Part shown: one piece after another, positions 1-6,669 of the stretch | Layout of the letters: the number at the start of each line of letters is the position of its first letter | Position numbering within the stretch: position 1 is the stretch's first letter | Source: Treponema sp. | GTDB taxonomy: Bacteria > Spirochaetota > Spirochaetia > Treponematales > Breznakiellaceae | Reading direction: 5' to 3' | DNA: 9,603 nucleotides | NCBI GenBank assembly: GCA_031269405.1 | Contig: JAISZE010000093.1 | Location: 1 to 9,603 of the forward strand | Made by a program: the position numbers and the translations under genes | The notes under the pieces: generated by a model | Database searches by the model: none | Seen by the model: the letters and a program-made list of their open reading frames with translations, nothing else | Told to the model about the DNA's origin: nothing

Positions 1-192
1 GTGTCCCGGCATAAGCAGACGCTTATGGTTATGATGCAGCGTTATGTGCCCCAGCAGATGGCCATGAGCCGCCCGGATATTGCCCGGCAGGTTGCAGGCT
101 ATATGCTGGCCTGTATCCCTCAGCTTGTCATATTTGCAGGGGGGATGAAGTACTACATCCAGGGTGTTACGTCAGGGGCGATTAAAGGGTAA
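1..192 (+). CDS. Carbohydrate ABC transporter permease, C-terminal fragment
   Basis: This is the last 63 codons of a gene that begins to the left of the window and ends with TAA at 190-192. The fragment holds a final membrane helix (about residues 31-50 of the visible part) and closes with YYIQGVTSGAIKG. A short tail of the form 'aromatic-x-x-GxTxGAxKG' after the last helix is the usual ending of MalG-type (CUT1) inner-membrane permeases, which pair with a second permease, a sugar-binding protein and an ATPase to import oligosaccharides. The EAA loop that would confirm the family lies outside the window, so the substrate cannot be named. The GTG at position 1 is simply the first visible codon and not a start. 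The next gene on this strand has its own promoter, so this is probably the end of a transport operon. Confidence 0.75.
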   Translation: MSRHKQTLMVMMQRYVPQQMAMSRPDIARQVAGYMLACIPQLVIFAGGMKYYIQGVTSGAIKG

Positions 193-216
193 AATAGTCA
201 AAGCCAGGCTGAAAAC

Positions 217-257
217 GGCGCCATCCCGTCCTGCGTTTCCCGCGGCGGAGGGGCGCC
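217..257 (+). repeat. GGCGCC inverted repeat competing with the hairpin base
   Basis: GGCGCC at 217-222 and again at 252-257 are self-complementary and can pair with each other around a 29-base loop. The right copy also supplies the basal strand of the larger hairpin (252-256 with 373-377), so the two pairings exclude each other. This could be a switch, or simply alternative 3' end structures after the permease stop codon. No U-tract follows this stem, so it is not a standard intrinsic terminator. Confidence 0.3.
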
Positions 258-377
258 AGCACCCGGAAAGCATTGAGTATATGCCCGGAGTTCCCCACGA
301 AGGTGGCGCTGCCTGGGGAAGAGCGGGTCCTCTCCTCCGGTATCAATACGTTTTCTGCAAAGCTGCCCTGACGCGCC
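252..377 (+). ncRNA. Candidate structured RNA (long irregular hairpin)
   Basis: The gap between the permease and EF-G2 genes folds by eye into one long interrupted hairpin. Its arms are GGCGC 252-256 with GCGCC 373-377, CAGC 257-260 with GCTG 362-365, 265-271 with 350-356 (7 pairs, two of them G-U), ATTGA 272-276 with TCAAT 343-347, CCGGAG 285-290 with CTCCGG 335-340, and TTCCCCA 291-297 with TGGGGAA 314-320. That is about 34 pairs broken by asymmetric bulges. The G-U pairs exist only in the plus-strand transcript, which slightly favours that orientation. The shape is loosely like 6S RNA, but I do not recognise 6S, SRP, RNase P or riboswitch consensus motifs. It could also be a 3' end structure of the transporter mRNA. 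No folding energy or covariation was computed. Confidence 0.35.
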
Positions 378-393
378 GGATGTAACTCCGTAA

Positions 394-422
394 TTGTCTT
401 TTTTGTCTTTTTTGGGTACAAT
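394..422 (+). promoter_or_regulatory. Promoter of the EF-G2 gene, probably leaderless
   Basis: TTGTCT at 394-399 and TACAAT at 417-422 form a sigma-70-type -35/-10 pair with a 17-base spacer. The start expected about seven bases after the -10 box is at about 429, which is the A of the chosen ATG. The spacer is almost all T and G. The T-runs at 399-404 and 408-413 could instead serve as the U-tract of a terminator for upstream transcription, because a weak 4-bp stem (377-380 with 387-390) precedes them. Confidence 0.5.
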
Positions 423-428
423 CCCTGT

Positions 429-2477
429 ATGCTAAAGACCATGCGGAATATCGGCATTATGGCCCACATAGACGCCGGGAAAACGACTACAACAGAACGA
501 ATGCTCTATTACACCGGCAAAAGCCACCGCATCGGCGAAGTGGACGATGGGGAAGCCATTATGGACTGGATGGAGCAGGAGCAGGAACGGGGCATAACCA
601 TCCAGAGCGCCGCTACTACCACGTACTGGAAACGTCTGGGTTCCCAGTACCAGATTAACATCATCGATACCCCGGGGCACGTGGATTTTACCGCCGAGGT
701 GGAGCGATCCCTCAGGGTGCTTGACGGGGCTGTGGCTATTTTTGATGCTGTCCGGGGGGTGGAGCCCCAAACCGAAACCGTGTGGCGCCAGGCGGACCGC
801 TACAAGGTTCCCTGTATCGGGTATGTGAACAAGATGGACCGCGCAGGGGCAGATTTCTTTCCGGTTCTGGAGGATATACGGGCTAAACTGGCCGCCAATC
901 CCATAGCCCTGCAAATTCCCATAGGCAAAGAAAGTTCTTTTGAAGGGGTTATCGATCTCATCGCCATGAAGGAGATACGCTGGGACGCCGCTTCCGAAGG
1001 GGAGGTCATGGAAACTGCGCCGGTGGCGTCTGAACGGGAAGCCCTTGCCCGGGAATGGCGGGAAAAGCTTATCGACGCCCTTTCGGCTGTGTCCGATGCG
1101 GTTACCGAAAAGTACCTGTCCGGCGGAGAGCTTCAGCCGGAGCTTATCCGCGCTGAATTGCGCAAGGCGGTGATTAACCGGCAGATCCTCCCTGTGTTTG
1201 CCGGGGCGTCCCGCAGGAACATAGGCGTCCAGCCCCTTATCGATGCCGTAGTGGATTACCTCCCTGCGCCTGACGAGACCGCGCCTGTAGTAGGGCGGCA
1301 TCTGAAAAAAGAAGAGGATTTGATCATTCCCTGCGATCCCTCAGGGATCCCTTTGGGGCTGGTGTTTAAAATTCAAAACGAACGGGAAGCAGGGAGCCTC
1401 TGTTATGTGCGCATGTACTCAGGTTCTATAAAGCCCGGCGCTGTGGTTTTCAATACAGGAAAAAAGAAGCGTGAACGGGCGAACCGCATACTCAGGATGC
1501 ATTCCAACAAGTCTGAGCCTATGGATATCCTTTCAGCCGGGGATATAGGGGTCATCATCGGGATGAAGCTGGCCCAGACAGGGGATACTATAGGCAGCGA
1601 AGGCTGGCTTGTGACTCTGGAAAAGATGCAGTTTCCTGAACCGGTTATTTCCGTTTCCATGGAGCCCAAAAATGCTTCGGAGCAGGAAAAACTCAAGGAG
1701 ATCCTGGCTCTCCTTTCCAAAGAAGACCCTTCTTTTATCGCCAGGGAAAACGAGGAAACCGGACAGCTTATTATCTCCGGCATGGGGGAACTCCATCTGG
1801 AGGTCCTGGTAACCAGAATCATCAAGGAATACAATGTCGGCGCCAAAGTGGGGAACCCCCAGGTAACTTACAGGGAATCCATAGGCAGGCAGGTCGAGAG
1901 GGCCGAACATTTTTCCAGGGTCATCGCAGGGAAGGAAAACGCCGCGGGCCTTACCCTGAAAGTGGAACCTTTGAGCCGAGGATCGGGGAACCGTTTTTCC
2001 TGGAAGGTAAACAAGACAGAAATACCTGAAGAGATCCGTAACGCCGTGGAACGGGGGGTGAACGCCTCTTTCCAGTCCGGCATAGCTCTGGGTTATCCCT
2101 GTATCGACATCGGCGTTACCGTTACCGCAGCGGAGTACTCAGAGCTTACCGCCACTGCATTCGCCTTTGAAGCCTGCGCCAGCATGGGTTTTGACGAAGC
2201 CTGCCGCAGCGCGGATCCCATACTCCTTGAACCCATCATGGCGGTGGATCTTGTTTCTCCCAAGGAATTTGTGGGAGATGTAATAAGCCTGGTTACCCAG
2301 CGCGGCGGCCAGGTGATGAGCATGGATTCAAAGCCCGGCGGCGACGAGGTAAAAGCCCAGGCCCCTATGGCGAAGATGTTCGGCTTTATGACGGCTCTCC
2401 GCTCGGTAAGCCAGGGCCGCGCCACATTTACTATGGAATTTTCCCATTTTGAAAAAACTTCCGGCAAAGGCGCTTAA
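429..2477 (+). CDS. fusA: Elongation factor G, EF-G2 (spirochaetal recycling) type
   Basis: This is a cytosolic translational GTPase of 682 residues with the full EF-G layout. The G domain has AHIDAGKTT (12-20), switch I RGITI (54-58), DTPGH (80-84), NKMD (134-137) and a G5-like GAS (259-261). Domain II covers about 303-390, III 404-480, IV 485-605 and V 605-675. Domain IV departs from translocases: the SGGRGQFG tip loop is replaced around 498-506, and the HDVDSS loop is SELTAT at 571-576, so the histidine equivalent to E. coli H583 is serine. The sequence resembles, from memory, Borrelia BB0691, the EF-G2 that works with ribosome recycling factor to split ribosomes and does not translocate. 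That role is inferred by family. The start at 429 fits the promoter; ATG at 441 also begins a good EF-G N-terminus, and neither has a clear Shine-Dalgarno sequence. The stop lies 11 bases from the end of the converging kinase gene. Confidence 0.93.
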   Translation: MLKTMRNIGIMAHIDAGKTTTTERMLYYTGKSHRIGEVDDGEAIMDWMEQEQERGITIQSAATTTYWKRLGSQYQINIIDTPGHVDFTAEVERSLRVLDGAVAIFDAVRGVEPQTETVWRQADRYKVPCIGYVNKMDRAGADFFPVLEDIRAKLAANPIALQIPIGKESSFEGVIDLIAMKEIRWDAASEGEVMETAPVASEREALAREWREKLIDALSAVSDAVTEKYLSGGELQPELIRAELRKAVINRQILPVFAGASRRNIGVQPLIDAVVDYLPAPDETAPVVGRHLKKEEDLIIPCDPSGIPLGLVFKIQNEREAGSLCYVRMYSGSIKPGAVVFNTGKKKRERANRILRMHSNKSEPMDILSAGDIGVIIGMKLAQTGDTIGSEGWLVTLEKMQFPEPVISVSMEPKNASEQEKLKEILALLSKEDPSFIARENEETGQLIISGMGELHLEVLVTRIIKEYNVGAKVGNPQVTYRESIGRQVERAEHFSRVIAGKENAAGLTLKVEPLSRGSGNRFSWKVNKTEIPEEIRNAVERGVNASFQSGIALGYPCIDIGVTVTAAEYSELTATAFAFEACASMGFDEACRSADPILLEPIMAVDLVSPKEFVGDVISLVTQRGGQVMSMDSKPGGDEVKAQAPMAKMFGFMTALRSVSQGRATFTMEFSHFEKTSGKGA

Positions 2478-2484
2478 TGCCTTT
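2466..2484. terminator. Small hairpin between convergent genes, possible bidirectional terminator
   Basis: AAAGGC at 2466-2471 pairs with GCCTTT at 2479-2484 around a 7-base loop that contains the EF-G2 stop codon. On the plus strand it is followed by CATTTT. On the minus strand six T residues follow about ten bases after the stem (the A-run at 2452-2457). Its position exactly between two converging stop codons supports a terminator. The stem is only 6 bp and the U-tracts are short or displaced, so strength is doubtful. Confidence 0.4.
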
Positions 2485-2488
2485 CATT

Positions 2489-5400
2489 TTACCCCCGTAT
2501 CAGCTTGAAGGTTACTTCCAGCAGCTTGTCGAGTTCCAGGGGCTTGGCCAGATGGGCGTTCATTCCCGATTTCAGGGCCCTGTCCATATCCTCCTTGAAA
2601 GCGTTTGCCGTAAGGGCCACGATGGGTATTGTTTTGGCGTCAGCGCGGTCCAGGGAACGTATGGCTATAGATGATTCATAACCGTTCATGTTCGGCATCT
2701 GCACATCCATGTAGATAATATCGTAAAAATGCTCAGCCGATTTTTTGAAAACCTCAAGGGCCTCGATTCCGTCAGCAGCTTCATCGATATCAATGCCTGT
2801 GTATTCCAACATACTGGCAGTGATGAAGCGGTTTATATCCACATCGTCCACCATGAGGGCGCGCCTGCCCTTGAGCCTGCCTTCGGCGTTGGTAACTTCA
2901 AATTCCACGTCCTTTTCGGCTTCTGCTTCTGGCAGCCAGATTTCAAAGCTGAACTCGCTGCCCTCCCCTGCTTTGCTGAGTACCGTAATATCCCCTCCAA
3001 AGAGGAGGACAATGCTCCGGGATATAGCGAGGCCCAGGCCGGTTCCGCCGTATTTTTGGGATATGCGGCTCGAAGTCTGTTCAAAGGGCTTGAAAAGGTT
3101 CTTCAGGGCTTCTTCCGGAATCCCGATCCCTGTATCCCTGACGGCAAAATAGATCAGGGCTTTGCCGTCCCTGCGTTCTTTGAGCCGTACCGTGAAGCCG
3201 ATTTTCCCGACTTCAGGGGTGAATTTTACGGCATTGCCTAAAAGGTTGATAAGCACCTGCCTGAGCCTGAGGGAGTCCCCTGAAAAAGCCGCATGAGGGG
3301 GAAGATCCGTAGTAACAGTGAACGTGATGTTCTTTTCATCGCACCGCGGCTTAATGATAGCCGTAACCGTGCCCAGCAGCTTGGGCAGATCCAGGAATTC
3401 GTTGCTGAGTTCTATCTTTCCGGCTTCAATCTTGGAGATGTCCAGAATATCGTTGAGGAGCCCCAGGAGATGCTGGGAAGAAACTTCTATCTGGCCGATA
3501 TTGGCAAGGACTTCAACGGCGTCCAAGCCCGGTTCGGCGATTTTCTTTTTTACAACACCGGTCATGCCGATAATGGCATTCATAGGGGTGCGGATCTCGT
3601 GGCTCATACGGGCGAGGAATTCGCCTTTGTGTTCGTTGGCCCTGTTGGCGTCGGCTACGGCCTTCTCCAGTTCCTGCTGGGTATGCCTGAGTTTCTGCTC
3701 AATATGCACCCTTGAGCTCACGTCCCGGGCAAAACCCAGGATTCCCACCATGCCGCCGGAATTATCGAATATAGGGGTCAAAACCATGTCCAGGATTTCC
3801 TTGTGCCCGTCCGCGAATGTCCGCAGTTGCTCGGTGTAAAGAGGCTTTTGGGATTCTATGACTTTCCGCTTGTTTTCCCGGAAATCGGCAATAGCGTCGA
3901 CAGGGAGGATATCCTCTGGCTTTAAGCCGATGATTTCTTCAGGGCTTTTTCCGGTCAGAGCCGCATAGCGGGGGTTGGCTGCCAGAAATGTCCCTTCGCC
4001 GTCATAGTACCAGATAAGATCCGGCGACGCCGCAAAAATCGTGTCCAGCAGGATTTTCTGTTCTGTTGTTTTTTTCTGCTCTTTGATTATTTCAGTAACA
4101 TCCGTGGAGATGATAATATAGCCGATGTTTTTTCCGTTTTTATCCGTAAGATAAGAAGCCTCACCCTTGAAATACCGCTGCAAATCCGGAAGATAGAGGA
4201 CCTCCGAATCCTTGCTGTTCTTCAGGGCGGTTACGGGATCGTACTCGGAATTGATAGGATAGATGCTGATGCCTGTATAAGGTTTTCCCTCTATTTCCTC
4301 AAGAGGTTTGCGGATTGCATCAAGGCCCTGTTTGTTGATGTAGATGATTCGCATGTCCATATCAGTAATCACCATAGGGCCCCGGTCGGCTTCGACCAGG
4401 CTGTCGGCCATTTCGTCAAAAGCGTCCGCGAGGGTGCCTATCTCGTCTTTTACCGGAGCGTTAAACCTGAATTGCCGCTCTCCTCTGTGAAAACGTGAAA
4501 CACCCCTGTGGAGGTCCATGATGCTCCGGGTAAACGTCGATGCCATCCAGATGGCGATGAATACTACCAGGATGATCATGAATCCCGCAGAGACGATGAG
4601 CTTAAAGGTAGTGGACAGGAGGTTGCCGGCAATAGCCCTGGCGGTATCGTTGGAAGCAGCGAAAAGATCCGCATCGGCGTTGCTGTTGACATTGTCCAGT
4701 ACCGCTTTTGTTTCCAGCGCCGGGCGCTGGAAATCTTCAAGCCCCGCTCCGATAGCCACAAAGCCAAAACCCCGCTTGGTGCTGCCGTAGCGGCCTGTAT
4801 AATAGGGAATTGTAGCGGCAGTATTGGGTTTCCAGATCCCGCTCCAGAGTATGAGGAAGGAGCCTGATCCCCCTTCTCTGGTAAGATCAAACCAGCCGGT
4901 GCATTGCGGTGCGTTGTTGAGGTAGCGGCCGTCAAGTCCGACAAGGCCTGCGGCGGTCAGCTCAGGCGCCGGTTTTTTGGATCTCGACTGTTCCTGGAAA
5001 GGGGCCACGCCTTTGATGAATTCGGTATAGCCGAGCCCTGACGCCTGCCAGTCGTTGTAGATACGGTCTTCAAGCCATGGGATTTCAGGCTCCCCTGTGT
5101 CCGGGTTATAGCCCACAATGGAATGGTGCCTGGGATGGCAGATGCTCCGGCAGTTATAATCCCAGATAAAGGCATAATTCCCCTCAAAGGCGCTGGGCAT
5201 TTCCACATAGCGTTCGTTCATAGGCGTCACATGATCCACAAATTCCATAATGTGATCGTGATCCAGCGCCAGGGTTACATACCCGGTAATCGTTCCGCCC
5301 CGGACCACCGGGGAGGCCCAGCGTATTATCCCCTTAAAGCGTCTGCCGTTGGGGTTTTCCCGCCCTGCGTAGGCTTCTTCCCCGGGCTTGAATTCCAGGC

Positions 5401-6226
5401 CCTTCGCGGCGGCGTTTTCCGGGGTATACATTCCGATAAGGCGGGATCGCACATAAGCGCCGATCACATCGGAAACGTAAATTTCCCGGGCTTTAAGGTT
5501 TTTAAGCTCCTCAAAATAGGTTTCAGCCTTTACATAGGTGTTGAGCCTGTTGGAAACATTTTTTCTGGTCCTGTCCATCTGATCCGACGAAGTAACCTTT
5601 ATGATTTCGTTGCCTTTAAGATCCACATACGTCATTTCGAGGTACAAAGGACGTTCTTCGGTTTCCCAGATGATACGGGGGACATTGTGGTAATTAGTAT
5701 CGTTTTCAGGGTTAGACGAAGGGGAACCGGCACCGTATACAAGAGGCTCTGCGGGAACCCAGGATTTACCGTCTTCCGCCAGGACCCACTCCCGCTGTTT
5801 TACCAGGGACCGGGTTTTGCCGGAAATGAAATGCCGGTACGCCGCTTCGGAAGGCTCCAGCCCCGCGGCGTAGAGGATATCGCCGTCCCTGTCGTAAAGG
5901 AACCCCGCCACCCGGGCCGCCAGGTCCGTGCTGGTCCGCTCAATCTGTTCAGTAGCGGAATTGTTCAGCGCCCTTACCGAATCCTCAACAGCGATGTCCC
6001 CCATCTGCGTAAGGGCGGCGACGGCTTTTTCCTTGAGTTCCTCAGTGCGGCTTTTCAGTTCCCTTCCCAGACTCTGGGCCTGCCCCCAGGCCATTAACGT
6101 AAGGAATACCAGGGGAATTACCTTTATCACAACGAAAATCAGAATGAGTTTTGTCCGCATTCCCAAGCCAAGGCGGGTTATAAACGACTCTATTCCGGTG
6201 CGGACAGTATTGATAAATTTTTTCAC
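2489..6226 (-). CDS. Hybrid sensor histidine kinase: dCache-HAMP-PAS-PAS-HisKA-HATPase-REC
   Basis: This is a 1245-residue inner-membrane two-component kinase. One helix (about 27-47) and a second (about 544-562) enclose a roughly 500-residue periplasmic sensor that looks like a large double Cache domain. Then come HAMP (about 562-614), two PAS domains (about 615-715 and 722-838) and a coiled linker. HisKA has MSHEIRTP with phospho-acceptor H876. The ATPase domain has N998, DTGIGIP (1031-1037), FKPFEQ (1045-1050) and YGGTGLGL (1059-1066). A C-terminal receiver has D1127/D1128, phospho-acceptor D1174, T1206 and K1228. All catalytic residues are present. There is no HPt domain, so phosphate must pass to a separate HPt protein, or the receiver may tune the kinase. 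The start is GTG, chosen because GAGGG sits six bases upstream. The periplasmic part has an unusual C359-x3-C363-H364 cluster. The signal is unknown. It is probably co-transcribed with the two upstream envelope-related genes. Confidence 0.93.
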   Translation of the reverse strand: MKKFINTVRTGIESFITRLGLGMRTKLILIFVVIKVIPLVFLTLMAWGQAQSLGRELKSRTEELKEKAVAALTQMGDIAVEDSVRALNNSATEQIERTSTDLAARVAGFLYDRDGDILYAAGLEPSEAAYRHFISGKTRSLVKQREWVLAEDGKSWVPAEPLVYGAGSPSSNPENDTNYHNVPRIIWETEERPLYLEMTYVDLKGNEIIKVTSSDQMDRTRKNVSNRLNTYVKAETYFEELKNLKAREIYVSDVIGAYVRSRLIGMYTPENAAAKGLEFKPGEEAYAGRENPNGRRFKGIIRWASPVVRGGTITGYVTLALDHDHIMEFVDHVTPMNERYVEMPSAFEGNYAFIWDYNCRSICHPRHHSIVGYNPDTGEPEIPWLEDRIYNDWQASGLGYTEFIKGVAPFQEQSRSKKPAPELTAAGLVGLDGRYLNNAPQCTGWFDLTREGGSGSFLILWSGIWKPNTAATIPYYTGRYGSTKRGFGFVAIGAGLEDFQRPALETKAVLDNVNSNADADLFAASNDTARAIAGNLLSTTFKLIVSAGFMIILVVFIAIWMASTFTRSIMDLHRGVSRFHRGERQFRFNAPVKDEIGTLADAFDEMADSLVEADRGPMVITDMDMRIIYINKQGLDAIRKPLEEIEGKPYTGISIYPINSEYDPVTALKNSKDSEVLYLPDLQRYFKGEASYLTDKNGKNIGYIIISTDVTEIIKEQKKTTEQKILLDTIFAASPDLIWYYDGEGTFLAANPRYAALTGKSPEEIIGLKPEDILPVDAIADFRENKRKVIESQKPLYTEQLRTFADGHKEILDMVLTPIFDNSGGMVGILGFARDVSSRVHIEQKLRHTQQELEKAVADANRANEHKGEFLARMSHEIRTPMNAIIGMTGVVKKKIAEPGLDAVEVLANIGQIEVSSQHLLGLLNDILDISKIEAGKIELSNEFLDLPKLLGTVTAIIKPRCDEKNITFTVTTDLPPHAAFSGDSLRLRQVLINLLGNAVKFTPEVGKIGFTVRLKERRDGKALIYFAVRDTGIGIPEEALKNLFKPFEQTSSRISQKYGGTGLGLAISRSIVLLFGGDITVLSKAGEGSEFSFEIWLPEAEAEKDVEFEVTNAEGRLKGRRALMVDDVDINRFITASMLEYTGIDIDEAADGIEALEVFKKSAEHFYDIIYMDVQMPNMNGYESSIAIRSLDRADAKTIPIVALTANAFKEDMDRALKSGMNAHLAKPLELDKLLEVTFKLIRG

Positions 6227-6232
6227 CCCTTT

Positions 6233-6237
6233 CCCTC
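6233..6237 (-). promoter_or_regulatory. Ribosome binding site that sets the GTG start of the kinase
   Basis: On the minus strand GAGGG lies six bases before GTG at 6226-6224. No ATG near the N-terminus has a comparable site, so the GTG start is well supported. Confidence 0.65.
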
Positions 6238-6265
6238 GTTCTGGTTAGTTGTTTCCTCTAAAATC

Positions 6266-6658
6266 TCAACTTCCGGTTCCGAAAAGTTTTTTGAAAAAAC
6301 GCAGTATCGCGTTGAGAATACGCCTGAAAAAAGAAGGATTCTTTAAGCGGTAGATGCGCCGCGTAGCTTCCGCTACTTCCTGGGGCGTAAAATCCCTGCG
6401 CTGGATATTTTCTTCTACTTCGTACTCCAGTTTGGAAAGGGCGTCAGGAAATTCCATCACTACAGCGTTGATGGTCCTCCAACCCAGGGATTTGGCGGCT
6501 TCCAGGCGGCGCTCCCCGGCGATGAGTACATTGTTCCTGGTAACCACCACAGGGTTGATCTGGCCAAAATGCTTGAGGCTGTCCGCCAGGGACGCCAGAT
6601 CCCCCAGGTCCTTACGGATCCGCTTCTTTACCTTTATATCCTCAATGGGAATCTGCAT
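6266..6658 (-). CDS. Minimal ParB N-domain (ParB/CTPase fold) protein with amphipathic C-terminal tail
   Basis: This 130-residue protein is essentially one ParB N-terminal domain. The N-terminal segment IPIEDIKV leads to a short strand-helix unit, followed by the nucleotide-binding motifs LIAGERRLEAA (45-55, with GERR at 48-51) and ENIQRRDFTP (83-92). In ParB and Noc these motifs bind and hydrolyse CTP. The helix-turn-helix and dimerisation domains of chromosomal ParB (usually about 280-300 residues) are absent, so it is unlikely to be the parS-binding partition protein. Residues 107-127 form a strongly amphipathic helix: Phe, Ile and Leu at 110/111, 114/115, 118, 121/122 and 125/126 on one face, Arg and Lys at 112/113, 120 and 123/124 on the other. 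This suggests membrane attachment. It begins 11 bases after the penicillin-binding protein stop codon, with a strong AGGAGAGG site. Its true function is unknown. Confidence 0.8.
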   Translation of the reverse strand: MQIPIEDIKVKKRIRKDLGDLASLADSLKHFGQINPVVVTRNNVLIAGERRLEAAKSLGWRTINAVVMEFPDALSKLEYEVEENIQRRDFTPQEVAEATRRIYRLKNPSFFRRILNAILRFFKKLFGTGS

Positions 6659-6660
6659 AG

Positions 6661-6668
6661 CCTCTCCT
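6661..6668 (-). promoter_or_regulatory. Strong ribosome binding site of the ParB-like gene
   Basis: AGGAGAGG on the minus strand lies between the penicillin-binding protein stop (TGA, 6672-6670) and the ATG at 6658-6656. It nearly fills the 11-base gap, which supports translation from one shared transcript. Confidence 0.7.
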
Positions 6669-6669
6669 G

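Noticed and set aside
1..3. GTG at the first base as a gene start
   Set aside because: The 63 residues match only the last helix and tail of a permease, so the gene begins outside the window.
164..385. Open frame of 73 codons over the permease end and the gap
   Set aside because: It overlaps the permease stop, has no ribosome site and encodes an Arg/Pro/Gly-rich sequence without a domain; the pairing pattern explains the region better.
432..1301. Long minus-strand open frame inside the EF-G2 gene
   Set aside because: It lies wholly antisense to a gene with all G-domain motifs, has no recognisable domain, and reflects GC-rich third positions.
2477..2674. Short plus-strand frame starting on the EF-G2 stop codon (TAATG)
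   Set aside because: The overlap looks like translational coupling, but the frame is antisense to the conserved receiver domain of the kinase and has no domain of its own.
5123..6097. 324-codon plus-strand open frame opposite the kinase gene
   Set aside because: The encoded sequence is low in recognisable structure and antisense to the Cache domain, whose protein sequence is clearly real.
6286..6300. Perfect AT palindrome GTTTTTTGAAAAAAC
   Set aside because: It encodes the Phe-Phe-Lys-Lys-Leu part of the ParB-like tail; the AT-only stem is weak and explained by codon content.
6266..6658. Chromosome partition ParB with a nearby parS site
   Set aside because: The protein lacks the helix-turn-helix and dimerisation domains, there is no ParA gene beside it, and I saw no TGTTTCACGTGAAACA-like site.
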